Below are positions 1-6,292 of a DNA stretch of 10,588 nucleotides, in pieces; the stretch's first letter is position 1; each line of letters opens with the position of its first letter. The position numbers and the translations under genes are program-made. The notes beneath the pieces are model-generated. The model saw only the letters and a program-made list of their open reading frames with translations, did not search any database and was not told the DNA's origin. The stretch is from an uncultured Eubacteriales bacterium. Its GTDB lineage: Bacteria > Bacillota_A > Clostridia > Lachnospirales > Lachnospiraceae. The DNA is taken from the NCBI GenBank assembly GCA_900321365.1, contig ONVT01000114.1, positions 1-10,588 on the forward strand, written 5' to 3'.

Positions 1-467
1 GATGGAACATTCTTCAAAGCATATCCGGAGATTTCGTTCAGGCGAAGGGCAAGGAAGTCGCACTGGAGGCGCTTGAGCGGTATGGGGATGAAGTTCAGGT
101 TATCTACTGTGAAAATGACAATATGGCCTACGGTGTCATCGAAGCGCTTTCGGAGGTGGGAAAGAAGGCCGGGATGGATCTTCCCGGAGGAGAGATCCTG
201 ATCCTCTCCTTTGATTCGGCTACAGGCGGGCTGGAGGATACCCTGAATGGACAGATCGCTGTTGATACCGAATGCAATCCTCTGTATGGACCGGCGCTGA
301 GCCGGCTGATCATGGATCTGGAGACGGGGGAGACGATCGAAAAGAAGAATTACTGTGAGGAGGCACAGTTCAGCGCTTTTGCGCCGATCTCCTCTGTTAC
401 TGTGGACGGAACAGTGTATCCGGTGACGATGGTCACGGAGGAGCTGATCCGAAAGAGAAGCTATTGA
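1..467 (+). CDS. Sugar ABC transporter substrate-binding protein, C-terminal part (5' truncated)
   Basis: Only the last 154 residues are present, read in the frame starting at base 3; the start lies upstream of the window. The visible protein fits the C-terminal lobe of periplasmic-binding-protein-like sugar receptors (the Peripla_BP_4 type, resembling YtfQ or ribose-binding proteins). It has the hinge-region ENDNMAYGVIEAL segment (family: NDxMAxGAIxAL), then ILSFDSA, and the DTECNPLYGPALSRLI segment that follows the second lobe in this family. As a lipoprotein or secreted receptor it would deliver a sugar to an ABC permease outside the membrane. The partner permease and ATPase genes are not in the window and would lie upstream if present. 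No further gene follows in the same direction for about 290 bases, so it is probably the last gene of its operon. A LacI-type regulator shares this fold, but the C-terminal segments favour a transport receptor. Confidence 0.8.
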   Translation, partial: WNILQSISGDFVQAKGKEVALEALERYGDEVQVIYCENDNMAYGVIEALSEVGKKAGMDLPGGEILILSFDSATGGLEDTLNGQIAVDTECNPLYGPALSRLIMDLETGETIEKKNYCEEAQFSAFAPISSVTVDGTVYPVTMVTEELIRKRSY

Positions 468-495
468 TTTTCTGTTGCAGATACCTTCGGTTAAC

Positions 496-538
496 GCTCC
501 GGGTTTGAGACAGGCGATCCCTTTCTCAGGCCCGGAGC
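496..538. terminator. Stem-loop downstream of the ABC receptor gene
   Basis: GCTCCGGG (496-503) pairs perfectly with CCCGGAGC (531-538). The pairing continues inward through two G-T wobbles and TGAGA/TCTCA (506-510 with 524-528), giving about 15 pairs and a 13-base loop. It lies 29 bases after the stop codon at 467. No T-run follows on either strand, so a canonical intrinsic terminator is not shown. It may be a 3'-end processing or protective hairpin, or part of a two-hairpin element with the stem-loop at 541-588. Confidence 0.4.
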
Positions 539-540
539 TG

Positions 541-588
541 GTCACGCCCCCGTCACCCCCGCGGCAGCGGGGGTGACGGGGGCGTGAC
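541..588. repeat. Perfect 22-bp GC-rich hairpin
   Basis: Bases 541-562 are exactly complementary to 567-588, with a 4-base loop (GGCA). Each arm holds two versions of a GTCAC-plus-C-run motif (GTCACGCCCCC then GTCACCCCC), so the arm itself looks duplicated. No T-run follows on either strand, so it is unlikely to be a simple intrinsic terminator. A degenerate relative may lie after rho at 6122-6161, sharing CCCCGCGGC and GTGACTTRTAAC. Confidence 0.6.
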
Positions 589-655
589 TTGTAACGTGAT
601 TTGGAACCCTGTGTGCATATTTCACAATTTTCGTTTGCTTTTTTTGGAGAATAAG

Positions 656-684
656 ATTACACTGATAGTATGATATGGTAATAT
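656..684 (+). promoter_or_regulatory. Sigma-A-type promoter for the CdaR-like gene
   Basis: A -35 ATTACA (656-661) and a -10 TAATAT (679-684) are separated by 17 bases, with an extended -10 TGG directly before the -10. The predicted start near 691 leaves a leader of about 70 bases. The string TGATATGGTA around the -10 recurs in the promoter at 6190-6218. Each hexamer matches consensus at only 4 of 6 positions, so the call rests on the spacing and the TGn element. Confidence 0.45.
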
Positions 685-688
685 TCGA

Positions 689-722
689 CATGAATTGAGC
701 CGGAATGACCGTGTGATTCATG
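689..722. promoter_or_regulatory. Inverted repeat at the predicted transcription start (possible operator)
   Basis: CATGAAT (689-695) and ATTCATG (716-722) form a 7-bp inverted repeat with a 20-base spacer, covering the predicted start of the regulator's transcript. The position would suit an operator for autoregulation or a leader hairpin. This is only a symmetry observation; nothing shows which protein binds. Confidence 0.25.
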
Positions 723-759
723 CAGGAAGCTGAATAAACAACTACGGAAGGGGCACAAT

Positions 760-1848
760 ATGATCTCAAACCAGGTGCTTCAGTCTACACTGGAAGGGCT
801 GAAGATGATCAGCAGAGTTGATATGTGTGTGATGGATACGGATGGGATTGTGGCTGCGTCGACTTTTGATAATGCAGAGGATTTCCGGGATTCCGTAATC
901 AGCTTTATGAATTCTCCGGCAGAGAGCCAGGTGATATCAGGGTATCAGTTCTTCAAAGTGTCGGATGACATGCAGCTGGAGTACATTCTGATCGCGAACG
1001 GAAGCACGGATGACGTGTACATGATCGCAAAGCTTGCCGCATACCAGGTGCAGACCCTGATCGTCGCTTACAAGGAGCGGTTTGACAAGGATAATTTTAT
1101 CAAAAACCTTCTTCTGGACAATCTGCTGCTTGTGGATATCTATAACCGCGCGAAAAAGCTGCACATTGAGTCCGAAGCCCGTCGGACGGTGTTCATCCTC
1201 GAACTCGAGGGAGAAAGGGAGAACAGTTCCCTTGAGCTGGTCAAGACAGGAATCGATGCAAGACCCGGAGACTTTGTGACAGCTGTCGATGAGAAAAGTG
1301 TTATTGTGATACGCGAACTCCTCCCGGGAGAGGGAAGTGTGGAGATGGACGGCATGGCAGCGTCTATTCTCGCGGCGATTCCTCCGGATCGGAGAGGGGA
1401 AGCCCTCGTCTCCTACGGGACGGTTGTGGGAGAACTGAAGGAGGTTTCCAGATCCTACAAGGAAGCCCGTATGGCGCTGAACGTAGGCAAGATCTTTTTT
1501 GCCGAGCGCCAGATTATCGCTTACAGCTCACTGGGCATCGGTCGTCTGATTTATCAGCTCCCGATTCCTCTGTGCAAGATGTTCATCAAGGAAGTATTCG
1601 AGGGGAAGAGCCCTGACGACTTTGATGAAGAGACACTCACGACGATCCATAAGTTTTTTGAGAACAGCCTGAATGTGTCGGAGACCAGCCGCCAGCTCTA
1701 TATCCACAGAAACACTCTGGTATACCGGCTTGACAAGCTCCAGAAGCAGACCGGACTTGACCTGAGGGTGTTCGAGGACGCGATTACGCTGAAGATCGCG
1801 CTGATGGTTGTCAAGTATATGAATTATATGAAACTGCAGGATTTCTGA
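760..1848 (+). CDS. CdaR/PucR-family transcriptional regulator
   Basis: A 362-residue protein with the layout of CdaR-type regulators. Residues 1 to about 110 resemble a sugar-diacid-recognition or PAS-like sensor (VMDTDGIVAAS near residues 23-33). About 135-280 fits the GGDEF-like middle domain of this family, without GGDEF catalytic motifs. The C-terminus (about 298-350) is a PucR-type helix-turn-helix with NVSETSRQLYIHRNTLVYRL followed by FEDAITLKIAL, the most diagnostic part. Family members are cytoplasmic activators that sense small molecules such as sugar diacids; the ligand here is unknown. The ATG is preceded by AAGGGG with suitable spacing and by a promoter at 656-684. The stop is 4 bases from the start of the sigma-like gene, so the two are almost certainly co-transcribed. 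The neighbouring receptor gene is separated by strong hairpins, so it is not an obvious partner. Confidence 0.85.
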   Translation: MISNQVLQSTLEGLKMISRVDMCVMDTDGIVAASTFDNAEDFRDSVISFMNSPAESQVISGYQFFKVSDDMQLEYILIANGSTDDVYMIAKLAAYQVQTLIVAYKERFDKDNFIKNLLLDNLLLVDIYNRAKKLHIESEARRTVFILELEGERENSSLELVKTGIDARPGDFVTAVDEKSVIVIRELLPGEGSVEMDGMAASILAAIPPDRRGEALVSYGTVVGELKEVSRSYKEARMALNVGKIFFAERQIIAYSSLGIGRLIYQLPIPLCKMFIKEVFEGKSPDDFDEETLTTIHKFFENSLNVSETSRQLYIHRNTLVYRLDKLQKQTGLDLRVFEDAITLKIALMVVKYMNYMKLQDF

Positions 1849-1852
1849 TACG

Positions 1853-2584
1853 ATGGCAGACGAGACAGAGAGATTCAGAGGAAAGCTGGACAGGCTGTGC
1901 GCCCTGGGAAGGCGCAGCGGCATGCGGCTTGATGTGCAGGAGATTCTGGATGTTCTGGAAGAGGAACATCTCTCAGCAGACCAGCTTCAGCTGGTCTATA
2001 CTTATCTGGACCAGATGGGGATCGTAATCTATGATTCCGAGATGGAAGATGCACTGTCCTCCGGATACCGGAGAAGGTCCCTTGAGGTGTACCTGGAGGA
2101 ACTTGACCGGATTGCTGCTCTTCCTGAGGACGCAGAATACCTGCTTTTTGAGAGAGCCGCCGGCGGCGACCGGGAGGCGTCGAACACTCTGATTGAGCGT
2201 TACCTGAGCACGGTGTGTGACCTGGCGTCGGAATATGAGGCTGCCCATCCGATGGTGGAGAGTGAGGATCTGATCCAGGAGGCGAACACGGGACTTGTTC
2301 TGGCAGTCGTCGCTCTGGAGAAGGAATCGACCCTGGCAGCTTACCGTGTAAAGCTCCTTAATTCGGTATCGGCCTTTATGGAAGAGAGAGTGAAGGAACT
2401 GGAAGAGATGATATCTTCCGATACCCGGGTGGTAAACCGTATGAACAAGCTCGCAGATACGATCCGCGAGCTTGAGAACGAGATCGGGCACAAACCGTCT
2501 GTGGAGGAACTGTCCGCTTTTCTGGAACTGCCTGCAGAAGAGATTGAGAACCTTCTGAAAGTCGCAGGAGGGGCGTTGGAGTAG
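1853..2584 (+). CDS. Truncated sigma-70-like protein lacking region 4
   Basis: A 243-residue acidic protein. Residues 5-60 resemble sigma-70 region 1.1 (FRGKLDRLCALGRRSG, then the LSADQLQLVYTYLDQMGI segment). Residues 75-105 fit region 1.2 (SLEVYLEELDRIAALPEDAE). Residues 106-157 fit regions 2.1-2.2, including ESEDLIQEANTGLVLAV, which matches the core-RNA-polymerase-binding DLIQEGNxGLxxAV. The following segment (158-185) should carry the aromatic FSTYAxWWIRQAI melting and -10 helix but reads STLAAYRVKLLNSVSAFMEE, without the tryptophans. Residues 191-240 resemble region 3 (MNKLADTIRELENEIGHKPS, SVEELSAFLELPAEEI). The protein ends before region 4. It could bind core polymerase but seems unfit for ordinary promoter recognition. 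The start is supported by AGGA at 1838-1841 inside the upstream gene and by the 4-base gap. Function is not established; a decoy sigma or polymerase-binding cofactor is an inference. Confidence 0.75.
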   Translation: MADETERFRGKLDRLCALGRRSGMRLDVQEILDVLEEEHLSADQLQLVYTYLDQMGIVIYDSEMEDALSSGYRRRSLEVYLEELDRIAALPEDAEYLLFERAAGGDREASNTLIERYLSTVCDLASEYEAAHPMVESEDLIQEANTGLVLAVVALEKESTLAAYRVKLLNSVSAFMEERVKELEEMISSDTRVVNRMNKLADTIRELENEIGHKPSVEELSAFLELPAEEIENLLKVAGGALE

Positions 2585-2600
2585 ATCTGAGCAGTATTAT

Positions 2601-2795
2601 TCCACCTGTACGGTTGGATCGCTTTTAGCGATCCAACTCCACTTCCTCATTCGCAAAACCCGCGCTTCGCGCTTCTGCGGCTGCTTACGCATCCGCGTTT
2701 TGCTCATCAGGGGGTGGGTTGCTCATGTAATGATGTAATTCTATTGCGATAAATCGCATAGAATTACATCATTACATGGCAACCGTACAGGTGGA
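2601..2795. mobile_element. MITE-like element with 16-bp terminal inverted repeats
   Basis: TCCACCTGTACGGTTG (2601-2616) is the exact reverse complement of 2780-2795. The 195-base unit is flanked directly by TATTAT on both sides (2595-2600 and 2796-2801), as expected for a target-site duplication. Inside are three stem-loops. The first is GTTGGATCGCT/AGCGATCCAAC (2613-2637, 3-base loop). The second is imperfect, GCAAAAC(C)CGCG with CGCGTTTTGC (2653-2703). The third is long (2717-2784), with 20-base arms CATGTAATGATGTAATTCTA/reverse complement plus one-base bulges. No coding capacity for a transposase is visible. It lies between convergent genes, where it may also act as a bidirectional transcription barrier. 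The element family is not recognised. Confidence 0.65.
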
Positions 2796-2847
2796 TATTA
2801 TTCATTCTGCCTGCCTTTTCTCTGACAGCACATGGCAAAACGAAGGG

Positions 2848-4125
2848 TCAGACGTCAGACGATGCGTCTTCCTTTTCAGGAAGGATGATACGCACCTTCA
2901 GGATCCGGTTGCGGTTGACCTTGTCCGCGATCAGAATCAGAGAATCCTCAGTTGTGACACGGTCTCCACGCTCCGCCAGATGTCCCAGCTGCTCGATGAG
3001 ATAGCCGCCGATGGAATCATAATCATCGGAGTGGAGACTCAGGTGTGTGGCATCATTCAGGTCATCGAGTTTGACACTTCCTGCCACCAGGTACTGGCGG
3101 TCTGAGATGCGCCGGATCAGTTCCTTCTCATCCGCGTCATATTCATCCCGGATTTCACCGACCACTTCCTCAATCATATCCTCGAACGTGATCATGCCGA
3201 TCGCTGATCCGTATTCATCCAGTACGATCGTGACAGCCATCGAGTGATCCCGCATCTCAACCATCAGCTCGGAGACTTTCTTGGTTTCGAAGGTGTAATA
3301 CGGTTCATACATCAGGTCCTTCGGCGTGAAATGTTCCTTGTCCTCAACGAAGCAGAAGTCCTTGATGTTCAGGATTCCCACAATATGGTCCTTCTCCTTT
3401 TCGTAAACCGGCAGGCGGGTGAAATGCTCATTGCGGTAGATCCCGGCGACTGTATCATAGTCATCGTCCACACTCACAGACACGATATCCGCGCGCGGGA
3501 CACAGATATCCCTGGCACACTGGTCCCCGAAGTCATAAACATTATTGATCATCTTCCGCTCTTCGCTGGTAGTTTCTCCGTCCTCGTGGCTGACGTTGAC
3601 CATGGTTCGGATCTCGTCTTCCGTGACAGTGGAGTCGCTGCCATCCTTTGGAATGCCAAGAAGCGTCATGACACCGCCCGCCAGAAGATTGACCAGCCAG
3701 ATCAGGGGGGTAAAGAGAATCATAAGGAACCGGATGATCCCGGCATAGCGGAGGGTCAGCTTCTCGGAGGATACATTCGCGGCATTTTTCGGGGTAATCT
3801 CTCCGAAGATCAGGATGAAAAGCGTGAGCAGACCCGTCATGAGACCTACCAGGCGTGAACCGACAAGGCGGATCGTCAGCGTGGTCGCCAGCGATGTGGC
3901 GAATATGTTCACAAGATTGTTGCCGATCAGGATGCAGCTGAGCATCTTGCTCTGCTTTTCCAGAACCTTCAGGGCCGTTTTTGCACGGTTATCGCCTGCC
4001 TGTGCGAGATTCAGGATACGGATCCGGTTTACTGTTGTCAGAGCGGTCTCGGCAGACGAAAAGAAGGCTGAGAGCAGAAGCAGACAGATGAGAACAATGA
4101 TCTGCAGGGTAGTGTCGGAGGACAC
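2848..4125 (-). CDS. CNNM/CorC-type (HlyC/CorC, TlyC-like) membrane protein with CBS pair
   Basis: A protein of about 425 residues of the CNNM transmembrane plus CBS plus CorC_HlyC family. Residues about 5-185 are the CNNM (DUF21) domain, with SAFFSSAETALTTVN near 19-33 and FGEITPKNAAN near 107-117. A CBS pair spans about 205-325 (VPRADIV; LDEYGSAIGMITFEDMIEEV). The CorC_HlyC domain is at about 340-415. Family members are implicated in magnesium or cobalt export; the hemolysin label is historical. The reading frame is open to a GTG at 4191, but the only good ribosome binding site, AAAGGAG, lies 10 bases before a GTG at 4125 and only 1 base before an ATG at 4134. I chose 4125, which gives a family-like N-terminus (MSSDTTLQIIV); 4134 is the alternative. 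It is transcribed away from rho and ends near the MITE-like element. Confidence 0.92.
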   Translation of the reverse strand: MSSDTTLQIIVLICLLLLSAFFSSAETALTTVNRIRILNLAQAGDNRAKTALKVLEKQSKMLSCILIGNNLVNIFATSLATTLTIRLVGSRLVGLMTGLLTLFILIFGEITPKNAANVSSEKLTLRYAGIIRFLMILFTPLIWLVNLLAGGVMTLLGIPKDGSDSTVTEDEIRTMVNVSHEDGETTSEERKMINNVYDFGDQCARDICVPRADIVSVSVDDDYDTVAGIYRNEHFTRLPVYEKEKDHIVGILNIKDFCFVEDKEHFTPKDLMYEPYYTFETKKVSELMVEMRDHSMAVTIVLDEYGSAIGMITFEDMIEEVVGEIRDEYDADEKELIRRISDRQYLVAGSVKLDDLNDATHLSLHSDDYDSIGGYLIEQLGHLAERGDRVTTEDSLILIADKVNRNRILKVRIILPEKEDASSDV

Positions 4126-4229
4126 GGGATACATTCTCCTTTCAGAGGTGTACAGGCTGCAATTCGGGCGGAGGCCCCTGAATTGTAACACGGACAGATG
4201 GTAATCTTTCCTATGACACTACAATAGTT

Positions 4230-4259
4230 TTGACGATTTTGCAAGACATGTGATATACT
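4230..4259 (+). promoter_or_regulatory. Sigma-A-type promoter for rho
   Basis: A -35 TTGACG (4230-4235) and a -10 TATACT (4254-4259) are separated by 18 bases, with an extended -10 TGA. This is one of the strongest promoters in the window. The predicted start is near 4266, giving a leader of about 127 bases before rho. Confidence 0.7.
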
Positions 4260-4265
4260 GCTTCA

Positions 4266-4392
4266 AAAGAGAAACTGCTGTATTTCTTTAATATCTGTTT
4301 ATTCACAGCTGTCTGGCTTCTTCAGCCAGGGTCTCATGTGCAGGATCTGCACCCGTAACCATTATTAATTAATTGTTTATAAGGAAATTGTC
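4266..4392 (+). promoter_or_regulatory. Structured 5' leader of rho
   Basis: The long leader contains two clear hairpins: CTGGCT/AGCCAG (4313-4329, 5-base loop) and GTGCAG/CTGCAC (4338-4352, 3-base loop). An AT-rich stretch and the rho ribosome binding site AAGGA (4381-4385) follow. A 10-codon frame, ATG at 4336 to TAA (MCRICTRNHY), overlaps the second hairpin, with AGGG only 4 bases upstream; its translation is doubtful. No T-run follows the hairpins. Rho leaders are sites of autoregulation in enterobacteria; a similar role here is inference. Confidence 0.35.
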
Positions 4393-6105
4393 ATGACAAA
4401 AGAAGAATATGAAAAGCTTGCTGTTGCTGAACTCAGGGAACAGGCAAAAAAGCGCGGAATCAGGGGCGTGTCTTCCATGCGGAAGCAGGATCTTGTCAAC
4501 GCGCTCCTTGAGGCGGAAAAGAATTCTGACAGGGATGCGGGGGAGAAGAAAACCGCTGTGGACGGCGTGAAGAAGAACCCTGCCGGAAGCAGTGTGAAGA
4601 AAACTCCTGCCGGGGGCAGCGAGGATGCACAGGGGGACAGAACTGCAAGACGTCAGATGTCTCCGCGCCAGGACGGCCATGCCCGCGTGATTGTGCGCAG
4701 GAGCCCGTCACCGGGGCAGGGGCAGGCGAATCCTGCCAGAAACGCTTCTTCCGGAGCGGGAGCAGGAGCCCAGGCCAGGAGCGCTTCCTCAGCAGCGGGA
4801 GCGGGAACCCAGGTCAGGGGCACTTTCCCGGATGGGCAGCAGAGGGTCATACGACCGTCTGTCCCGTCTACAAGAGGAGAGATGTATCAGTCTAATCCGC
4901 AGCCGAAAGTGGAGAGCATGGAGAGCCTGCAGGAGAGAATAGATCAGGATCGTCCGCCGATGGAACTTAAACAGCTGGATTCCGGCAATGAGGTCAGCGG
5001 CGTTCTGGAAGTGATGTCGGACGGTTATGGATTCATTCGTTCGGACAATTATCTACCCGGAGAGGATGACGTTTATGTATCTCCCTCCCAGATCCGGAAG
5101 TTCGGTCTCAAGACAGGCGATATCGTATGCGGGAACACCCGTGTCCACGCCCAGCAGGAGAAGTTTTCCGCTCTCCTGTTCGTAAAACTGATCAACGGCT
5201 GCACCCCCTCCGAGGCGGCCAGACGTTATGATTTCGAGAACATGACGCCGATCTTTCCTAATGAGCGCCTGAAAATGGAGCGCACCGGACGTGAAATTGC
5301 CATGCGGATCGTCGACCTCCTTGCGCCGATAGGCAAGGGACAGAGAGGACTGATCGTATCGCCGCCCAAGGCAGGAAAGACAACCCTGCTGAAGGATATT
5401 GCCCGTTCCATTCTGAGGAATAATCCTGAGATGCATATCATCATCATGCTGATTGATGAACGTCCGGAGGAAGTGACGGATATCCGCGAGGCAATCGTCG
5501 GCGACAATGTCGAGGTTCTGGATTCGACGTTTGACGAGACTCCGGAGCATCACAGGAGAGTCGCTGAGATGGGAATTGAGCGCGCGAAACGCCTTGTCGA
5601 GCATCGGCGGGATGTCGTGATCCTGCTTGACTCCATCACCCGTCTGGCAAGGGCATACAACCTGATCGTCCCGCCATCCGGCAGAACACTGTCCGGTGGT
5701 CTGGATCCGGCTGCGCTCCATCCGCCCAAGAGATTCTTCGGTGCAGCCAGGAATATGCGTGAGGGAGGAAGCCTGACGATCCTTGCGACTGCGCTGGTTG
5801 ATACCGGTTCCAAGATGGATGATGTCGTGTATGAGGAATTCAAGGGAACCGGCAACATGGAACTCATCCTTGACAGGAAGCTTTCCGAACGCCGTGTCTT
5901 TCCGGCGATTGACATCCAGAAGTCCGGGACGAGAAGGGAGGATCTGCTCCTGACACCGGACGAAGGCGAGGCTTCTTATGTGATGCGCAGGGCGATGAAC
6001 GGCATGAAGGGCGAAGACGCTGTCGAGAGAATTCTGGATATGTTTGCCCGTACGAGGAACAACGAGGAACTGATACAGAGAGTGAAGCATTCGCATGTTG
6101 TATGA
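4393..6105 (+). CDS. rho: Transcription termination factor Rho
   Basis: A 570-residue hexameric RNA helicase/translocase that terminates transcription, much longer than E. coli Rho (419 residues). Residues 1-42 form the N-terminal helical domain (MTKEEYEKLAVAELREQAKK). Residues about 44-185 are a low-complexity, charged, Gly/Ala/Ser/Pro-rich insertion. Residues about 200-265 are the cold-shock-like RNA-binding domain (GVLEVMSDGYGFIRS). The motor shows Walker A PPKAGKTT (324-331), DERPEEV (355-361, catalytic Glu region), Walker B VVILLDSITR (Asp413), the Q-loop LSGGLDPAALHPPKRFFGAARN region (433-454) and the R-loop DTGSKMDD (470-477). All core motifs are intact, so it should be active. It has its own promoter and a structured leader, and diverges from the CNNM gene. 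The ribosome binding site AAGGA lies 7 bases before the ATG. The insertion contains two tandem duplications. Confidence 0.98.
   Translation: MTKEEYEKLAVAELREQAKKRGIRGVSSMRKQDLVNALLEAEKNSDRDAGEKKTAVDGVKKNPAGSSVKKTPAGGSEDAQGDRTARRQMSPRQDGHARVIVRRSPSPGQGQANPARNASSGAGAGAQARSASSAAGAGTQVRGTFPDGQQRVIRPSVPSTRGEMYQSNPQPKVESMESLQERIDQDRPPMELKQLDSGNEVSGVLEVMSDGYGFIRSDNYLPGEDDVYVSPSQIRKFGLKTGDIVCGNTRVHAQQEKFSALLFVKLINGCTPSEAARRYDFENMTPIFPNERLKMERTGREIAMRIVDLLAPIGKGQRGLIVSPPKAGKTTLLKDIARSILRNNPEMHIIIMLIDERPEEVTDIREAIVGDNVEVLDSTFDETPEHHRRVAEMGIERAKRLVEHRRDVVILLDSITRLARAYNLIVPPSGRTLSGGLDPAALHPPKRFFGAARNMREGGSLTILATALVDTGSKMDDVVYEEFKGTGNMELILDRKLSERRVFPAIDIQKSGTRREDLLLTPDEGEASYVMRRAMNGMKGEDAVERILDMFARTRNNEELIQRVKHSHVV
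4567..4620 (+). repeat. 9-residue tandem duplication in the Rho insertion
   Basis: Two adjacent 27-base units encode VKKNPAGSS (residues 59-67) and VKKTPAGGS (68-76). It is in frame and lies in the lysine-rich first part of the low-complexity insertion. Confidence 0.7.
4741..4818 (+). repeat. 13-residue tandem duplication in the Rho insertion
   Basis: Two adjacent 39-base units (4741-4779 and 4780-4818) encode NASSGAGAGAQAR and SASSAAGAGTQVR (residues 117-142). DNA and protein are both clearly similar between the copies, which suggests in-frame slippage or duplication in a disordered segment. Confidence 0.8.
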
Positions 6106-6121
6106 GTGACTGTTCTGCGCT

Positions 6122-6145
6122 CCGCCATCCCCGCGGCTGTGGCGG
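6122..6145. other. Stem-loop after rho
   Basis: CCGCCA (6122-6127) pairs with TGGCGG (6140-6145), 17 bases after the rho stop codon. No T-run follows, so it is a weak terminator candidate. CCCCGCGGC in the loop and GTGACTTATAAC just after it (6150-6161) resemble parts of the hairpin locus at 541-594, which suggests a degenerate copy of the same element. Confidence 0.3.
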
Positions 6146-6189
6146 TGGTGTGACTTATAACCGGTTAATAAGTTAACAGACCACACTTG

Positions 6190-6218
6190 TTTACACAATA
6201 CGAATGATATGGTATACT
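6190..6218 (+). promoter_or_regulatory. Sigma-A-type promoter for the cytidylate-kinase-like gene
   Basis: A -35 TTTACA (6190-6195) and a -10 TATACT (6213-6218) are separated by 17 bases, with an extended -10 TGG. Both hexamers match consensus at 5 of 6 positions. The predicted start is near 6225, about 68 bases before the gene. Confidence 0.75.
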
Positions 6219-6292
6219 GTGTACAGAAACAGACCTGACTACTGGATTTTGTTTCACATATTGTACAATCTGATAGAGAAAGGGGCGGTTTT

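Noticed and set aside
2776..3858. Plus-strand open frames of 109 and 204 codons within the CNNM gene
   Set aside because: Both are antisense to a clear CNNM/CBS protein, with composition typical of shadow frames. The first also starts inside the MITE-like element.
4126..4191. N-terminal extension of the CNNM protein to the GTG at 4191
   Set aside because: There is no ribosome binding site upstream of 4191, and the added residues are not hydrophobic or family-like; AAAGGAG before 4125 fits better.
4135..4229. Minus-strand promoter for the CNNM gene (TTGCAA, 17 bases, TAGTGT)
   Set aside because: The -10 matches consensus at only 3 of 6 positions and there is no TGn element, so I do not list it.
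5053..6198. 381-codon open frame on the minus strand across rho
   Set aside because: It is antisense to an intact, highly conserved rho, has no recognisable domain, and is explained by codon bias of the rho gene.
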